NCBI RefSeq assembly: GCF_047948215.1
Contig: NC_134463.1
Span: 100,220,657-100,284,656 of the forward strand
DNA length: 64,000 bases
Direction of reading: 5' to 3'
From: Lycorma delicatula
Lineage: Eukaryota > Arthropoda > Insecta > Hemiptera > Fulgoridae
Position numbers and translations under genes: made by a program. Below the pieces are notes generated by a model. That model saw only the letters and a program-made list of their open reading frames with translations, made no database searches and was not told the origin of the DNA. This document shows, piece by piece, positions 1 to 11,564 of this stretch (position 1 is the stretch's first letter; every line of letters begins with the position of its first letter).

Positions 1-700
1 AGAAGGGAACTATTTTTATTGGTCAAAAAATGGATGTCTTAAGTCTTGAGTTCGTCAAATACAAAAATGCTTAAATGAGAGATAAATAATTTTTTATCTA
101 TACATTGAATTCCTTTGGATTTATATTTGAGGAACTTAAAATCGTTAAACTTATGAATTAAAATGATAAATTCTATTAATTTTTTTTTTTTAATTTGATG
201 GTTATTCGTTATTCGTTATTTTTAAGTTGATGGTACATCGTGAAGGGGTTGAAAATTTTGACTATAAGTAAGAATTTTTTTTTTGTGTAAGAAAAAAGAG
301 TGGTAGTAATTAACACCACTGATTTTTATTTTAAAATTAAGTTCCCATTTTTAAATGTGTTTATAACCTCTGATTGTTTCAACATAAAACTTGCTTTTTT
401 CACTAAAAGAACTTATAACAGGATGAGAACAATTTTCTATACCTATTAACAAATAAAAGAAGAAGAAGCAACCAGTCAATAAATATTAATTAATATTAGT
501 TATAATTTGTCATGTGATTTTAATAAACGTGATTTTCTTCCATTTTTTCCTTCCTTATAAGTTATAAGTTTTCCATTGATATAATTACGTAATTTTCTAT
601 TTCTTATAATGTTATTTTACTTATTTTTAATTATTTATTTTTATTTTTTCTTCCTCTTCAAATTCCTCCCACAACTTTTTTTTCTGAATAGTTAAGATTT
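1..700. other. AT-rich, no gene seen
   Basis: Homopolymer-rich A/T sequence with stops in all frames. I see no coding, RNA or mobile-element signature here. Confidence 0.5.
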
Positions 701-718
701 TTTTTTTTAGTTTGTTTA

Positions 719-850
719 TTCTCTTTTAAAAGCGGAAAAGGTAGTAAATATTTAGTTTCTAATTGTGTTAATTTATATTTCTTTTATATTATTAAAACCT
801 TTCACCTGATAGGTTTATTTTTAAAGTTTTATCTGACAACGACTTGTTCT
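719..850 (+). repeat. Dispersed repeat R-C, copy 1
   Basis: This stretch matches 7255..7440 in the same orientation. Both begin with a CTTTTAAAAG(C/T)GGAAAA(A)GG block, share a TGTTAATTTATATT(C/T)CTTTTATATTA stretch and end near a TAGGTTTATTTTTAAA(G/A)TTTTATCTGA block. Copy 2 has extra sequence between the first two blocks. No coding content or clear ends are seen, so the family is unclassified. Confidence 0.6.
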
Positions 851-989
851 CTTAATCATTTTATTCTTTCTTTCTTAGCAACATTTTCTTCATGTTTATT
901 TTTTTGTGGTTTGCATCATTTTCTCCCTTTTTTCATTTTCTTTTTTCAATTTTTTTTTTGTTTTTTTTTAATTTAAATATATTGATTTA

Positions 990-1172
990 TTAATAATTAT
1001 TGCTCTCTGTTTGTAAAAATAAATACAATAAGTAATAATTCCATAATAATGAAAAACAAATCTGAAGTTATTAGTGAAACAACATTTTATTTGCTTTAAA
1101 AAATCTGTACATGTAATTTAATAGATGTACAGGGGAGTCATGTAGTGTCTACATCAGATGTTTTTTAATAAC
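990..1172 (+). repeat. Fold-back family H, tail fragment
   Basis: Resembles the distal part of the family H copy at 50091..50785: TTTAATTTAAATATATTGAT, then TAATAATTATT, an A-rich centre, GTTATTAGTGAAA, and finally GT(G/C)TACATCAGAT. Only the tail half is present. Confidence 0.6.
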
Positions 1173-1179
1173 GAAAACA

Positions 1180-2350
1180 ATAGGTTTTTAAATGATAAAA
1201 GTTGTTTAACGTAGCGTGAAAACCCTTTTATGTAAATGATAAAATATTGCTTCAGTTCGTCTTAAAAATACTCGTTTTTTAATTTAATATAAAATAAGCG
1301 CCATTTACTTATTTATTATAAACGAAATATAATAAAAATTGTTTTAACAAATCGATATTATTGTTTGTGGTCTTACGTATTTGGGGTTTGCACGAGGGTT
1401 TCTTACATAATCATAGAGCTTATGACTACTTCCCCGTGACAAGTTCAGCCCGTATACTATACACACATCTTCACACTAAATATAAGTTTTGTTGGTGTGT
1501 GCGTGTGTGTTTGTGTATAACAAAGAATTTTGGAACGCGTGCTTTTGCATTTTCACCCTCATCGTGTATACGTCAACCCCACTCGGGGGTTGGTCTGCAA
1601 ATCTAAGAGAACCACACGGAAAATATCCATTAAATTCCCTCTCCAAAATCTCTTTATCAGCTGGCATGTATTCCAGGGCTTGCTCTCTATTTCTCCATTA
1701 TAAACATGTATTTTTTTTCTATTGATATAAATGCATATGTATTTAATATTCTGATCTCGACCTAACTATTTCTGAGTCATATGATATTTACAATAATAAT
1801 GAAAGAAAACCACAAATGGTAAAAATAGCGTGTTACGTCGCAAAACCATTAGCAAGCTGCAGGAAAACTTGAATATAAATTATAACTAGTAACTTAGTCT
1901 ATTGTCAACCAAAATAGAAAAAAGAATCATTAATCAAATAGAGAAGTATTTGTGTATTTGTTGGCGTACTACTGATTCTAGTTAACTTCTTTTCTAGAAT
2001 TTTATCACACGTCATAGATTATGTCTTGCCATATACGTCATCCATCGATTGAGTTATTAATCTTATATTAGAAACGTATAATAAACACCATTCATATTAG
2101 AAAAAATATATTGTATCAAATGATGTTTGTCTGTGCGGATTGCAAGTATAGACTTGGTACCACTTTATTCATTAATGTTTGATGATTTCAATAGAGTTGC
2201 GGTTAGGTCAAAAGAGATAATTCACGGCTCAAGATGGTAATCAAACGTAGTATGATAGTTAATTGTTCTACCCTCAGGTGTGGAATAATTAATTCTTTAT
2301 AAAAATAAAAAAAAATAAATAAATAATCTGTACTTTTCGCTTATAATTAT
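1180..2350. other. No gene recognised
   Basis: Mostly AT-rich. About 1370-1700 is somewhat richer in GC and gives short overlapping open frames on both strands, none of which resembles a known protein. Confidence 0.4.
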
Positions 2351-2354
2351 CATT

Positions 2355-2580
2355 TTACTTGCTTTTCTTCAAATCACAATGTTTATTTCATGTTTGTTCT
2401 CAAATCTTGCATCCTTAATTTAATATATATCTTGACATTGCCAATTTATGAAATTTTGCACAGCTACTAAGATCGGGTGACAGTACAATATTCCGCTATT
2501 ACTTTTGAAAACATCCTCCCATACGTGGGTAAATTAAGGGTACGGGTGTAAAAATTGCAAAATCTGCAAAACGGGTATGC
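2355..2580 (+). repeat. Dispersed repeat R-A, copy 1
   Basis: Matches the reverse complement of 23460..23640. Shared blocks include ACTTGCTTTTCTT, TTCATGTTTGT, CTCAAAT(C/T)TTGCATCCTTAA, a GAAATTTTGCACA block and ATTAAGGGT(A/G)CGGGTGTAAAAA. The 23.5-kb copy lacks an internal segment present here. No coding sequence is seen. Confidence 0.65.
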
Positions 2581-2699
2581 GTTTTGGGATCGGAGATGAC
2601 AAATCCGATAGCCGTTTGACATAAAAAAAATGACAAAAACTTGGTTCGGGAGTTTTTTTGGTTCCGAATTTGACATTTCGTAATCCCACATATATATAT

Positions 2700-3720
2700 A
2701 TATATACACGTGAGTTTTGGCGGGCAGTATGTTGTGACACAGCTTCTTAATTAATAATTTAATTAAGTAAATGTAGTAAATGTCTGATTTAAAATTTGTT
2801 CGATATTTTATAAATATATTGGAAATTTCAATAAATGATGTTATCTTTTGAAATAAAAATTAAACACCTTCTTAAGCTGATACAGTTATGATTAATAATT
2901 TGATTAAAGTATGAGTAAAAATATAAAGCAAGTTTTTAATAATTTGGAAATTTTTTTTCTCTTTTTTGACTGATCTTGGCAGATACCTCTATTTTATCAT
3001 AATGTATAAATATCGAATTAGTATTAAAGACATATTTAAAAAATATATAGACAGCTATAAAAGCTGTATGTATATATATATATATATGTATAAATGTGTT
3101 TTTAATCCGAAATTTCCGTACTCATATTTTCCGACGAAGCTAACACCTCTACGGAAGCGCTCAACGAAGGCAAAAACGAGAAATAATAATAATAACCAAT
3201 CCATAAATAAAAACTTTTTTTTGCATGTATGATAGTAAAGATCATGCAGTATGCATGATCATACTGTGCTGCTATAATGCAATTTAATGCTAAACTATTT
3301 ATTAACGACGTAATTAAATAGTTGATATATTAAATTAGGCTTTGACACTATCAGCTTGAATTATTTATAGCATTTTAACTACATTTGCCTTGAAAATTAA
3401 TAGCAAAAGTGACGTAAGGACAAAACAAATCTATTTATTTATATTGAAGAGTTCTGAGATTCAATTATCGAAGAATGCGGAACCAAGTAAGAATATTGTA
3501 ATCTAAACATTTAATTACCAATCATCTTTTATTATAAAATTTTAATTTCAAGAATTCGTCGATTATGGGGTATGCAAACCATTTGTGGGTTGAAAACTCT
3601 CTTCTAAGATTTAACTTATTAATAACATATAAATTTCTTTTTTTTTTTAAGTACTAACAAGGAAATATTCTCTTAAATGATCTATTTAAAAAAATTGTTG
3701 GGCGATCCGTAACAACCCTT
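2700..3720. other. AT-rich with TA microsatellites
   Basis: Short TA runs occur near 2690-2706 and 3069-3086, and a small imperfect palindrome (GATCATGCA / TGCATGATC) near 3241-3262. No gene is recognised. Confidence 0.45.
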
Positions 3721-3727
3721 GAGTTCC

Positions 3728-3781
3728 ATTTCTTTGTATTCATCATCAGTAACTAATAGATGATGATGTATACAAAGAAAT
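3728..3781. repeat. 21-bp-arm hairpin
   Basis: ATTTCTTTGTATTCATCATCA at 3728..3748 pairs with 3761..3781 with one mismatch and a 12-nt loop. It sits immediately beside a larger hairpin (3798..3875). Confidence 0.75.
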
Positions 3782-3797
3782 ACAAAGTTTCATTTAA

Positions 3798-3915
3798 AAA
3801 TAGATGGAGACAACAGTGGTGCCGGGAACCTGCTTGTTGGCAGGTCCCCGGAACCACTGTTGTCTCCATCTATTTCTAAGCAGGTCCCCGGCACTACTGT
3901 TTTCTCCGTCTATTT
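3798..3915. repeat. Inverted plus direct triplication
   Basis: A 36-nt arm (3798..3833) faces its reverse complement (3840..3875) across a 6-nt spacer, with two mismatches. A third copy (3880..3915) lies in direct orientation to the second with a few changes. The unit contains GCAGGTCCCCGG and CTCC(A/G)TCTATTT. It overlaps the 3' end of the decayed minus-strand LINE, so it may be a rearranged piece of that LINE's terminus. Confidence 0.75.
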
Positions 3916-4348
3916 CTATTCTATACTTTTCTTTTCGTCTCATCACCTTCATTTCCTTTATGTCATTTATTAATTTCAGCCTCTTCCTTCCTCTTTTTTT
4001 CCAACTTCATCGGAGCGTACTTGTATTTATTATTCTTTTTACCTAAATTATATACCCGACTTAAATTCCTTTCCCCCTCCTAATAGTCGCTAATATTGTT
4101 CTATCTTTGTTTATTCCTCTTAATACTTTCACGTTACTTACTCTGTCGGCCCACTTTATCCTCTCCATCATCCCCAACTCGCATCTCAAAAGCCCCAATC
4201 TTATGTTTTTTCCCTTTTCCCCGGTGGGCATATTTCACTGCCGTATAAAAGGACACCCCAAATATAGCATTTTATCATTTTCTTCCTCAGGCATAGATCC
4301 ATGTTGCTGCCCTAGAGTAGGTTTTTCTTTCTAAAATGAAAGAAAAAA
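3800..4348 (-). pseudogene. Decayed LINE RT C-terminus (L-E)
   Basis: Reading the minus strand across frameshifts gives a reverse-transcriptase C-terminal region: RKKNLL, then MDLCLRKKMIKCYIWGVLLY followed by GSE, then FEM, MERIKWADRVSNVKVLRGIN, and RGRKRLKLINDIKEMK. These match the order of blocks seen after the catalytic palm in many non-LTR retrotransposons (RKK-, LYGSE-, W-D-R/K-VSNE-VL-, GR-GR-). At least two frame changes and several stops make it non-functional. The upstream side is interrupted at 4349 by a SINE, and compatible sequence resumes beyond it. The clade is not certain. Confidence 0.75.
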
Positions 4349-4366
4349 GTTAAAGGACACTCCCCT

Positions 4367-4662
4367 TCCTTTCTTTTTCCTATTTAGCCTCCGGTAATTA
4401 CCGTTCAGATAATACTTCAGAGGATGAATGAGGATGATATGTGTGAGTGTAAATGAAGTGTAGTCTTGTACAGTCTCAGTTCGACCGATCCTGATATGTG
4501 TGGTTAATTGAAACCCGACCACCAAAGAATACCGGTATCCACGATCTAGCATTCGAATCTGTGTAAAAACAACTGACTTTACTAGGACTTGTACGCTGGA
4601 ACAATTGACTTCCAAATCAGCTGATTTGGGAAGACATGTTCACCACTAAACTAACCCGGAGG
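4367..4662 (-). mobile_element. SINE1 copy a, full length
   Basis: tRNA-derived SINE in minus orientation. Its head carries an A-box-like GTTTAGTGGTGAAC and a tRNA-type region with AAATCAGCTGATTTGG, then an unrelated body (CTAGATCGTGGATACCGG, TTGGTGGT, TTTCAATTAACCACACAT) and a 3' end near CTCTGAAG / CCGGAGGCTAAA with an A/G-rich tail. An 18-bp perfect target-site duplication flanks it (4349..4366 and 4663..4680; GTTAAAGGACACTCCCCT on the plus strand), proving retroposition. It lies inside the L-E LINE remnant. Confidence 0.9.
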
Positions 4663-4680
4663 GTTAAAGGACACTCCCCT

Positions 4681-4735
4681 GGGCTGCGTTATACTTAACT
4701 GTGGGTCCGACTAAGGGAAGGGGATATAGTAATGA
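4681..4735 (-). pseudogene. Possible continuation of LINE L-E
   Basis: Minus-strand translation next to the SINE target site gives a stretch resembling the (I/S)I-QA-G-FN block that normally precedes RKKNLL in this kind of LINE. If so, the SINE landed inside LINE coding sequence. The match is short. Confidence 0.35.
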
Positions 4736-4739
4736 AAAA

Positions 4740-5240
4740 ACGTAAAAAGGTTTATCTTTCTAAAAAAGGCTTCCTATGTCGTTAAGATTCTCGTCTTAAT
4801 CTCTTTTTTATGCCTCCAGTTGTCAGTTAGTAACTGTATTACTCGTCAGAAAGTGGAAAAGGTAAGCACATTGATGCGCAATAGTTACTTCTACCACAGG
4901 TGAGTGAAGTAGTTTTCGCGCCGATAATACAGGGGAAAATGTATCACGGTAAGAAGTCGGAGGTTGGTTGATCTAGTCGCAAGTCTAGCATTCGATCTTC
5001 ACCCTTTGCGTCAACCGTGTCTAAATTTTGACGCGTACTTAACTACCCGTTGATTATGTAAATTCTTTTGATCGATCGCAAATATTTACTTTTTTTATAA
5101 ATCTTTATTGTAAGAACATCACAACATTATTGAAAAAAAAAAACCTTTGTTTAATTTTACGTTACTAAGGAACACAATTCAACGTTGCTAAAGAATTCAG
5201 TTTTTAAAATTATTTTTTTTATTTAACGTAAAAAAATTAT
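4740..5240. other. No gene recognised
   Basis: Mixed-composition sequence, GC-richer around 4800-5040, with no protein, RNA or repeat match that I can support. Confidence 0.4.
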
Positions 5241-5244
5241 TTTT

Positions 5245-5541
5245 CAATAGGTTTGTGAAAATTACTTGCAGATGGTAAGTATATTATTTTACGTATAAAA
5301 ATAAATGTACTATTCAAATTCTTTTTTCTTTTTTTTTGCCAGAATCGTGAAACATTATTGAAAAATTAAGTTTGAATTTTTGAATATCCAATAGGTTTGT
5401 GAAAATTACTTGCAGATGCTAAGAATGTGTGCGTAAGTATATTATTTTACGTATAAATAAATGTACTATTCAAATTCTTTTTTCTTTTTTTTGCCAGAAT
5501 CGTGAAACATTATTGAAAAATTAAGTTAGAATTTTTGAAAA
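5245..5541 (+). repeat. Tandem duplication, ~144-bp unit x2
   Basis: The unit starting CAATAGGTTTGTGAAAATTA at 5245 is repeated at 5389. Both contain AAATGTACTATTCAAATTC and CCAGAATCGTGAAACATTA. Copy 2 carries a small insertion (around GAATGTGTGCG) after the shared CTTGCAGATG. A degenerate earlier relative of the AACATTATTGAAAAA motif lies near 5120. Confidence 0.85.
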
Positions 5542-5879
5542 TCATTGATGGGTGCTTATTATGGAAAATTAGTAACTTTTGTATTCGTCTAGATTAATTA
5601 ATTAAAAAGGTGTTTCCTTATAATTTCCGGATTTAGTTCACAAAATCACTATCATTTCTGAAACAACGCGTGAAATTCTCTTTAGAAAAATGTTTGGTTA
5701 TGAGAAAAGTAAACAAAATTATTTTGTTGAACAATCCTTTAATGTTAAATTAAAAAGGGTTTGAAAAGGCTGCTGAAAACGAAAGATATGGAAAGTTACT
5801 CCAAAAATAATCATAAAAAATTAGTTTAGGAATTTCTTTTAAAACTAAAAGAAATAGGAGAAACTAAAGTTAGATGGAA

Positions 5880-6170
5880 CTTTATTTAGAACAAAATAAC
5901 TTCAGGTGCAATTAAAGTTTTATCCGTATTTATATAAATCTGTATATTTAAGTTTTATAATTTCGTATATCTTCTGAATCTGTTGCAATTAAAGAGTAAG
6001 TTTTTGGTCCGACTTCGAATTATCAACCGACCGCTTCGAAAGGCTAGCGCTAATCATCTGCGTCTATCAATGCCATACTATTTAATAAAAAGAAATTATA
6101 ACTTGAACAAATTTTTACAAGAAGTTAACTGGTAATTAATATTCAAAATAAAAATAAACACTCTATTTAA
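5880..6170 (+). repeat. Dispersed repeat R-D, copy 1
   Basis: Direct-orientation match to 8105..8380: TAGAACAAAA, AATTAAAGTT, ATATCTTCTGAAT, the GGCTAGCGCTAATCATCT-type block, CATTTAATAAAAAGA-type, and AAGAAGTTAACT(G/A)GTAATTA. Substitutions are spread along the length. No coding sequence is seen. Confidence 0.75.
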
Positions 6171-6174
6171 ATTA

Positions 6175-7250
6175 AAATATTGATATTTACCGATATAGAA
6201 TTAAACGATAAAATAGAAGATTAAAGAGGGCTTTAAACACTGAAAATTTATTGCAGATGGCGTTCCCGAGCTAGTCGATTGAAAATTTGATGAATGACTT
6301 ATGTAATATATTAATTTTTTATGAAAGTTTCTGTGTAGAACTGGAATACTGGAATGTAAAGACTATATACCCAATGGAGTTTGATGTTCGTTACGTACTG
6401 CAGGGCATTGGTAATCAACTGGAGAAATTTTCATTGATGGATTTGAATATTCTGAGAATACATTTCCTGTTTTAAATTTATAAAAGATCTGTTTTAACTT
6501 CTACATGTTCATCACATAAACTAATTTTTTTACATTTATTAAAAATTTAATTTTAATGATACGCAACTATTAATTAAATACTCGGTATTTACTTAAGAAG
6601 GTTAAGTTAGTTTTTTTTTTTTTTTTTTAAAGTTAGTCTTATAAATTAATCAAATATCTTTTAATAAAGTAACAAAGGTTAATTTTTTCACTGTACCCTT
6701 TATTAAATTAATTTTTTTTTTGAAGTCTGGTTTGTGACATACTCGTAATATAACAAAAAAAGATTAGTCCATTTTCTGATACTTTCACTGCTTTCAACTA
6801 ACTGTTCGTTGCACAAAATACAGTAAGTAACTGACCCTTTCATGCTGCTTTCATGACATTGAACCCGTTTAAAAACTTTCCAAACAGACTTTCAGGTATT
6901 GCAAACCTACAAAACATTCGTAAAACTGTCACTCGTTGCAAATAGAAATCGGTTATTTATATACTACAGCAAAGAATGATCTAGTAGTGTATAGAAAAAT
7001 TTTAACATTTTTTCTTTTTCGATTTTACATTTTACTCTTTTAAACATGTTTGTATAAGTTGATGGCTTACTATTTTCAACATATTGTTATGGATCTCTGA
7101 TTTAGAAAAATTAAATTTTTATGATTTAAATTTTGCACGGTGGAGTATATTATTTTTTAATAGATTCTTTTCATCGATTAAATTTGTTATTGAATGAGAT
7201 AATAAATAAGTAAAAATTACAATACTGTTGTAATTTGTATTTTTTTTACT
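6175..7250. other. AT-rich, no gene seen
   Basis: Only a chance 62-codon open frame (6287..6475, plus strand) with no recognisable similarity, and T-rich homopolymers. Confidence 0.45.
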
Positions 7251-7254
7251 TTAT

Positions 7255-7440
7255 TTTTTCTCTTTTAAAAGTGGAAAAAGGTAATATATTACCACTTACC
7301 CGCTTTTCCAGGAATATAAATTAACACAATTTGAAACGATTTGTTAATTTATATTCCTTTTATATTAGTAATATTTTTTTACCTGTTAGGTTTATTTTTA
7401 AAATTTTATCTGAAAACATCTTGTTTAATTGAAGGCACAG
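7255..7440 (+). repeat. Dispersed repeat R-C, copy 2
   Basis: Partner of 719..850. It contains an additional inverted segment: AATATAAATTAACA near 7312 faces TGTTAATTTATATT near 7351. This copy can therefore fold back where copy 1 cannot. Confidence 0.6.
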
Positions 7441-7444
7441 TTTA

Positions 7445-8100
7445 TTATATTATTTATTATTTTACTTAATTTACTTTAATTTTTTTAAGCAATATTATTT
7501 TTCAGGTTTCTATATTCCATTAACTATTGTTATTGCTGTTAATTGAATTTTTTCTTTAATTTTTTTGCGCATTTAAATTGTGCTAATACGCGTTAAATAA
7601 CACCTATTTACCTTTTATTCTGGCGATAAATATGACTAATCAAAAAATTATCACAATTTTATACATTTTTTCCATTCAACCGATTGGGTGTTTTTACTTT
7701 CTGGCAGTTACAGTAATATATGAAAACAATTGTTACTATTTATACAAATAATCTTGTTTTTCTATTTTACAGACAATTGCATCTGATATGAGGTCTGTCT
7801 GCGTACGTGTGTGTTTTTGTATTGCAAACTGTTTAACGATAAGTTATTACAATTTCTTTGGTGGCTTACGTTTTAGAAGGATTGATACACTTATACATTT
7901 TTTGAAAATATCGGATGATTGTATCGGGTAAATATTGACGATAATTTCAGTCTAGGATGTAATACACATTGTAAATTCGGTAGTAAATGATAATTCGAAA
8001 ACTGCTTAATATTATTAATTGTTTAATGCCAAACTGAACAAATGGTATTTAAATTGCTACCGTTTTACACAACGCAGAATATTACGAAACATTAATTTTT
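7445..8100. other. AT-rich, no gene seen
   Basis: No open frame or motif of note. Confidence 0.45.
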
Positions 8101-8104
8101 AAAA

Positions 8105-8380
8105 ATTAACTTTATCTAGAACAAAACAATTTTAGCTATAATTAAAGTTATATCCTCTACTTTCGAATATCTTCTGAATATTTTACAATTAGAATGTAAG
8201 ATTTTTATTTGGTCGGACGCCGAATTATAAACCAACCGCTTAAACATGCTAGCGCTAATCATCTTCGCCTGTCAACGCCATAGCATTTAATAAAAAGATA
8301 AAACCTATAAATTTCTATAAGAAGTTAACTAGTAATTAATATTTAAGACTCAAAATAAAAATATCACAACTCTGTTGTAC
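8105..8380 (+). repeat. Dispersed repeat R-D, copy 2
   Basis: Partner of 5880..6170, same orientation about 2.2 kb away, with a diverged but collinear set of blocks. Confidence 0.75.
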
Positions 8381-8384
8381 TTAA

Positions 8385-10390
8385 TTTACCTGAAATAACA
8401 GAGAATGGACTAACATTTTCATTAGGTGGCAAACCAAACGGCAGAAACAAATTACACAATTTTTAATTCTGTATTAAATGCAGTGAAATATATTACCTTT
8501 CACAGATTAAGTTACCTTAAACAGATTTAAGTTTCTAAAACCAATAGAATAACTGCGTACGTTAAGTTTCAATGTTAAGAAAAAGATTAATTTTGTTTAG
8601 GATATTTAAAAGTTAAATTAAATTATTTGTAAATATAAATTTTAAATTTTATTTATAATGTTTCTTGAACCGATCAAACGAGAATTTGTTATTGTTTTAC
8701 TTTGCTGGTTATTATTGAAGTTGTACAAAATCGTAGAATAAAATTTTCATCGTTGAAAAAAGAAAAGCTCTCTTAAGATTTTTGTATTTTTAAACTTTGT
8801 GAGATGCACTGAGTATAAAGATACAAAGTCTCTGTTAAAAAAATTCTGTATTTATGAGATGTATGAATTATTTTACTATTTTTACTTTTTGGGAATTAGT
8901 TATGTAGTCGCTGCAGCAACTATACCGATAAGAGAATATGGTGAAGGTCAAAACATTTAGTATGGGTTGTTTTTTTTTGTAATACTTGAAATTTTATGAC
9001 TCTTCAACCCAAATTCATTAAAAACATCATTGGGAAATTACGGATGTATGTTAGCCTGTATTTTGGAAATATTTTCCGACTTTCTAAACTTTATCACTTG
9101 AAATTTAGCTTAAATTTATGTTTAATTTCTATTTTCACGTATAACTACAAATAATAACGCAGTTATATAGTTTATTTTTAATAAAAAGAAAAAAAAAAGA
9201 AAATTCAATAAAATATTTTTGCAATATAACAAAAATGTGTAACATGTACGAAGACTTAGGTACCTCTGTAGATAAATCCGTGTTGAGGGTTACCATTACA
9301 GTAACATTTTATAAAATGAAGCAGAAATTCTGAGATCCACCAACAGCAACTTAAAACAGTAATAGGAATTTATAAATATTGTAATCCTAAGTTAGTAATT
9401 TCTTTCAACAGTTTCTTGAGTAATTAAATTACATTAATAAGTTTCCAATTTCATTGATTTCTACTAACCATACAAATAACAGAGCATTCTATTCTCTAAA
9501 ATTTCTTGATTCCTTTTATTATTAGATAAAATACTGTACAACTTCGGTGTCATAGATGAATAAAGATGTCTGTACAGTTCTAATTTTTTCAAAGCTAAAA
9601 AGATTTAACATTCCTATCTAACGTCCTCTTGTTATATGTGTGCATTACTCGATACGTATTAAAAAATAATTTTAGGTCTAAAAACACACAAATAACTCAA
9701 ACATAGGATTTTACGTTTTATAGTTTTTTAAAAAGTGGAAAAAATTCGCTTAATCTATTTTTATGACAAATCATTCTAATCACATGTTTTTGTGCTACTG
9801 CTAACGACTTTATATTATTAGAATAATTCGTGTATCTATACAATTAATATTTCTATATCCTTCACATTAATGTCGTTTTTTCATCTTAATGAAATTTACT
9901 CTCGTTTTCGTGGTTTATAATCCTCGTTTTAACTAAAGTAATGTAAGTGTAAGCAAAATTGAAAAACTCTATCCATATATATGTACATTTTTAATTCCGT
10001 TTATGATGGCAATTACGTTCTCATTTCAAAAATTCTCGTACATTTAGTTTTCTTGACATTTAATGTTAATTCATAATAATCACTATCGCAGATATAAAAA
10101 AGTAAATACTCTTGAATAGTCATTTATAAATTTCTAGAGGTCATCAATTTATCCCGCCAAAATCACTGTTACTGCATACCGTATTATCATTGTCTGAATG
10201 TTTTACCATAAGTCCTTCTCGGGGGGTTTCCAAAGAGTAGGAATTGAAGATAGTTGGAGATAATAATTGTATATTCTTTACTGAAACTTATTCAAGTTTT
10301 ATTTTTTCGATAATCGTTGATCAGTGCATTTTTTTAAAAATAAAATCTCGCATAATTTGGATTTTGGATTTTTTTCGGCTATTTTTTTAT
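8385..10390. other. AT-rich, no gene seen
   Basis: Roughly 2 kb of A/T-rich DNA with stops in all frames. I recognise no element. Confidence 0.45.
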
Positions 10391-10395
10391 GTTCA

Positions 10396-10789
10396 GTAGG
10401 TCTATTCTATAAATTAAAAAGAATTCTTCTCAACCGTATTACTTTATCCTTCACAGCTATTTAGACGGACTTTTTCCAGGTGAAATATAATTAACATTTG
10501 TCTGAATTCTTGATACTCCTTCGGATGTTCCTCAGGGCTCAGTTCTGGGGCCGGTTCTATACTTGGTTTTCACTCCGGACCTCCCGACTTTAGAAGGTAA
10601 CACATCTAGAGGGCATGGTTTGCGGGTGACACTCCAATCGTAGCTGTGGATACTGACCCTAGAGTAGCTTTTGCTAAACTAAAAACTGCATTAGATCTAA
10701 TTAAGAAGGGGCTAGCTAGAAGGAAGATGAAGCTTAAACCGGCTAAATCTACGCATGTTAGGTTTGCGATGAGGAGGGGTAACTGCCCG
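10396..10789 (+). pseudogene. Jockey-like RT remnant, 5' part
   Basis: Plus-strand translation, with frame changes, gives GLFYKLKRILLN, then LHSYLDG, then DVPQGSVLGPVLYLVFTPDL, then FAGDTPIVAVDTDPRVAFAK running on to STHVRFAMRRGNCP. This is the Jockey-clade palm: the VPQGSVLGP block, the F/YADD catalytic box and the -THVRF--RRG-CP block. The catalytic box reads FAGD, so the first aspartate is lost. Together with frameshifts this makes it inactive. The 5' end is truncated within the RT domain. The frame is interrupted right after NCP by a SINE and resumes at 11101. Confidence 0.85.
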
Positions 10790-11089
10790 TAACCCACGGG
10801 TTGGTCTAGTGGTGAACGCGTTTCCCCGAATCAGCTGAATTGGAAGTCAAGAGTTCTAGCGTTCAAGTCCTAGTAAAGGCAGTTGTTTTTATACGGATTT
10901 GAATACTAGATCGTAGATACTGTGTTCTTTGGTGGTTGGGTTTCAATTAACCACACATCTCAGGAATGGTCGAACTGAATCTGTACAAGAATACACTTCA
11001 TTTACACTCATATCATCCTCATTCGTCCTCTGAAGTAATACCTGAATGGTAATTTCCGGAGGTTAAACAGGAAAAAGTAAGAAAGAAGC
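10790..11089 (+). mobile_element. SINE1 copy b, nested in Jockey
   Basis: Full-length SINE1: A-box-like TGGTCTAGTGG, B-box-like GCGTTCAAGTCC, the standard body and a 3' tail after GGAGGTTAAACAGG ending in a GAAA-type tract. An 11-bp target-site duplication with one mismatch (10779..10789, 11090..11100; GTAACTGCC(C/T)G) brackets it. The host is Jockey-like coding DNA. Confidence 0.88.
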
Positions 11090-11100
11090 GTAACTGCCTG

Positions 11101-11560
11101 CAAGTTCAACGGAATGGGGTTTTCATCTCGTTTGATAACAGCTTGCGATACCTAACACTGCATCTCGATCGCCGTCTAACGTGGTGGAATCATATCAGGG
11201 AGAATCATATCAGCGAATCACACGCAGCTCACCATTAAGTTCAGGGAGATGTAGGCTAGTCAGGTGGTCGCAGATTTATCTAATAAGCAGTTATGTAATC
11301 AGCGGTCCCGAAACCAATTTGGACCTACGGAGTCCAACTGTGTGGGGAACGACAAGTGAGAGTAACGTCGTACTCGTACAGTGATTCCAGAACATACTAT
11401 TGAGAAATATAACAGAAGCGTCATGGTCTTTAAAAACACTGAACTACACGATTATATGGGTTTGCCAACCGTTCGTGAGGAGATATGGTGATTCGGTAAA
11501 AGACAGTAAATAAGACTGAACAAACGTGCGAAGGTTTGTTCGAATAACGATTGTTTGATC
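11101..11560 (+). pseudogene. Jockey-like RT remnant, 3' part
   Basis: Continues the fragment upstream of the nested SINE: SLRYLTLHLDRRLTWWNHIR (consensus V-YLGLHLDRRLTW), then a region around the conserved W-YG-QLWG-(T/A)S--N block seen as VQLWGTTSESN, and finally HDYMGLPTVREEIW (Jockey C-terminal LG-QTV-EEI) with stops. Frameshifts occur near 11220 and 11400. It ends about 11560 with no obvious poly(A). Confidence 0.8.
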
Positions 11561-11564
11561 TAAT

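Noticed and set aside
3819..3833. TGGTGCCGGGAACC as a retroviral-type primer binding site
   Set aside because: It lies in an inverted repeat with no LTR on either side.
3804..4046. 80-codon plus frame
   Set aside because: It is the antisense of the LINE remnant and the inverted repeat.
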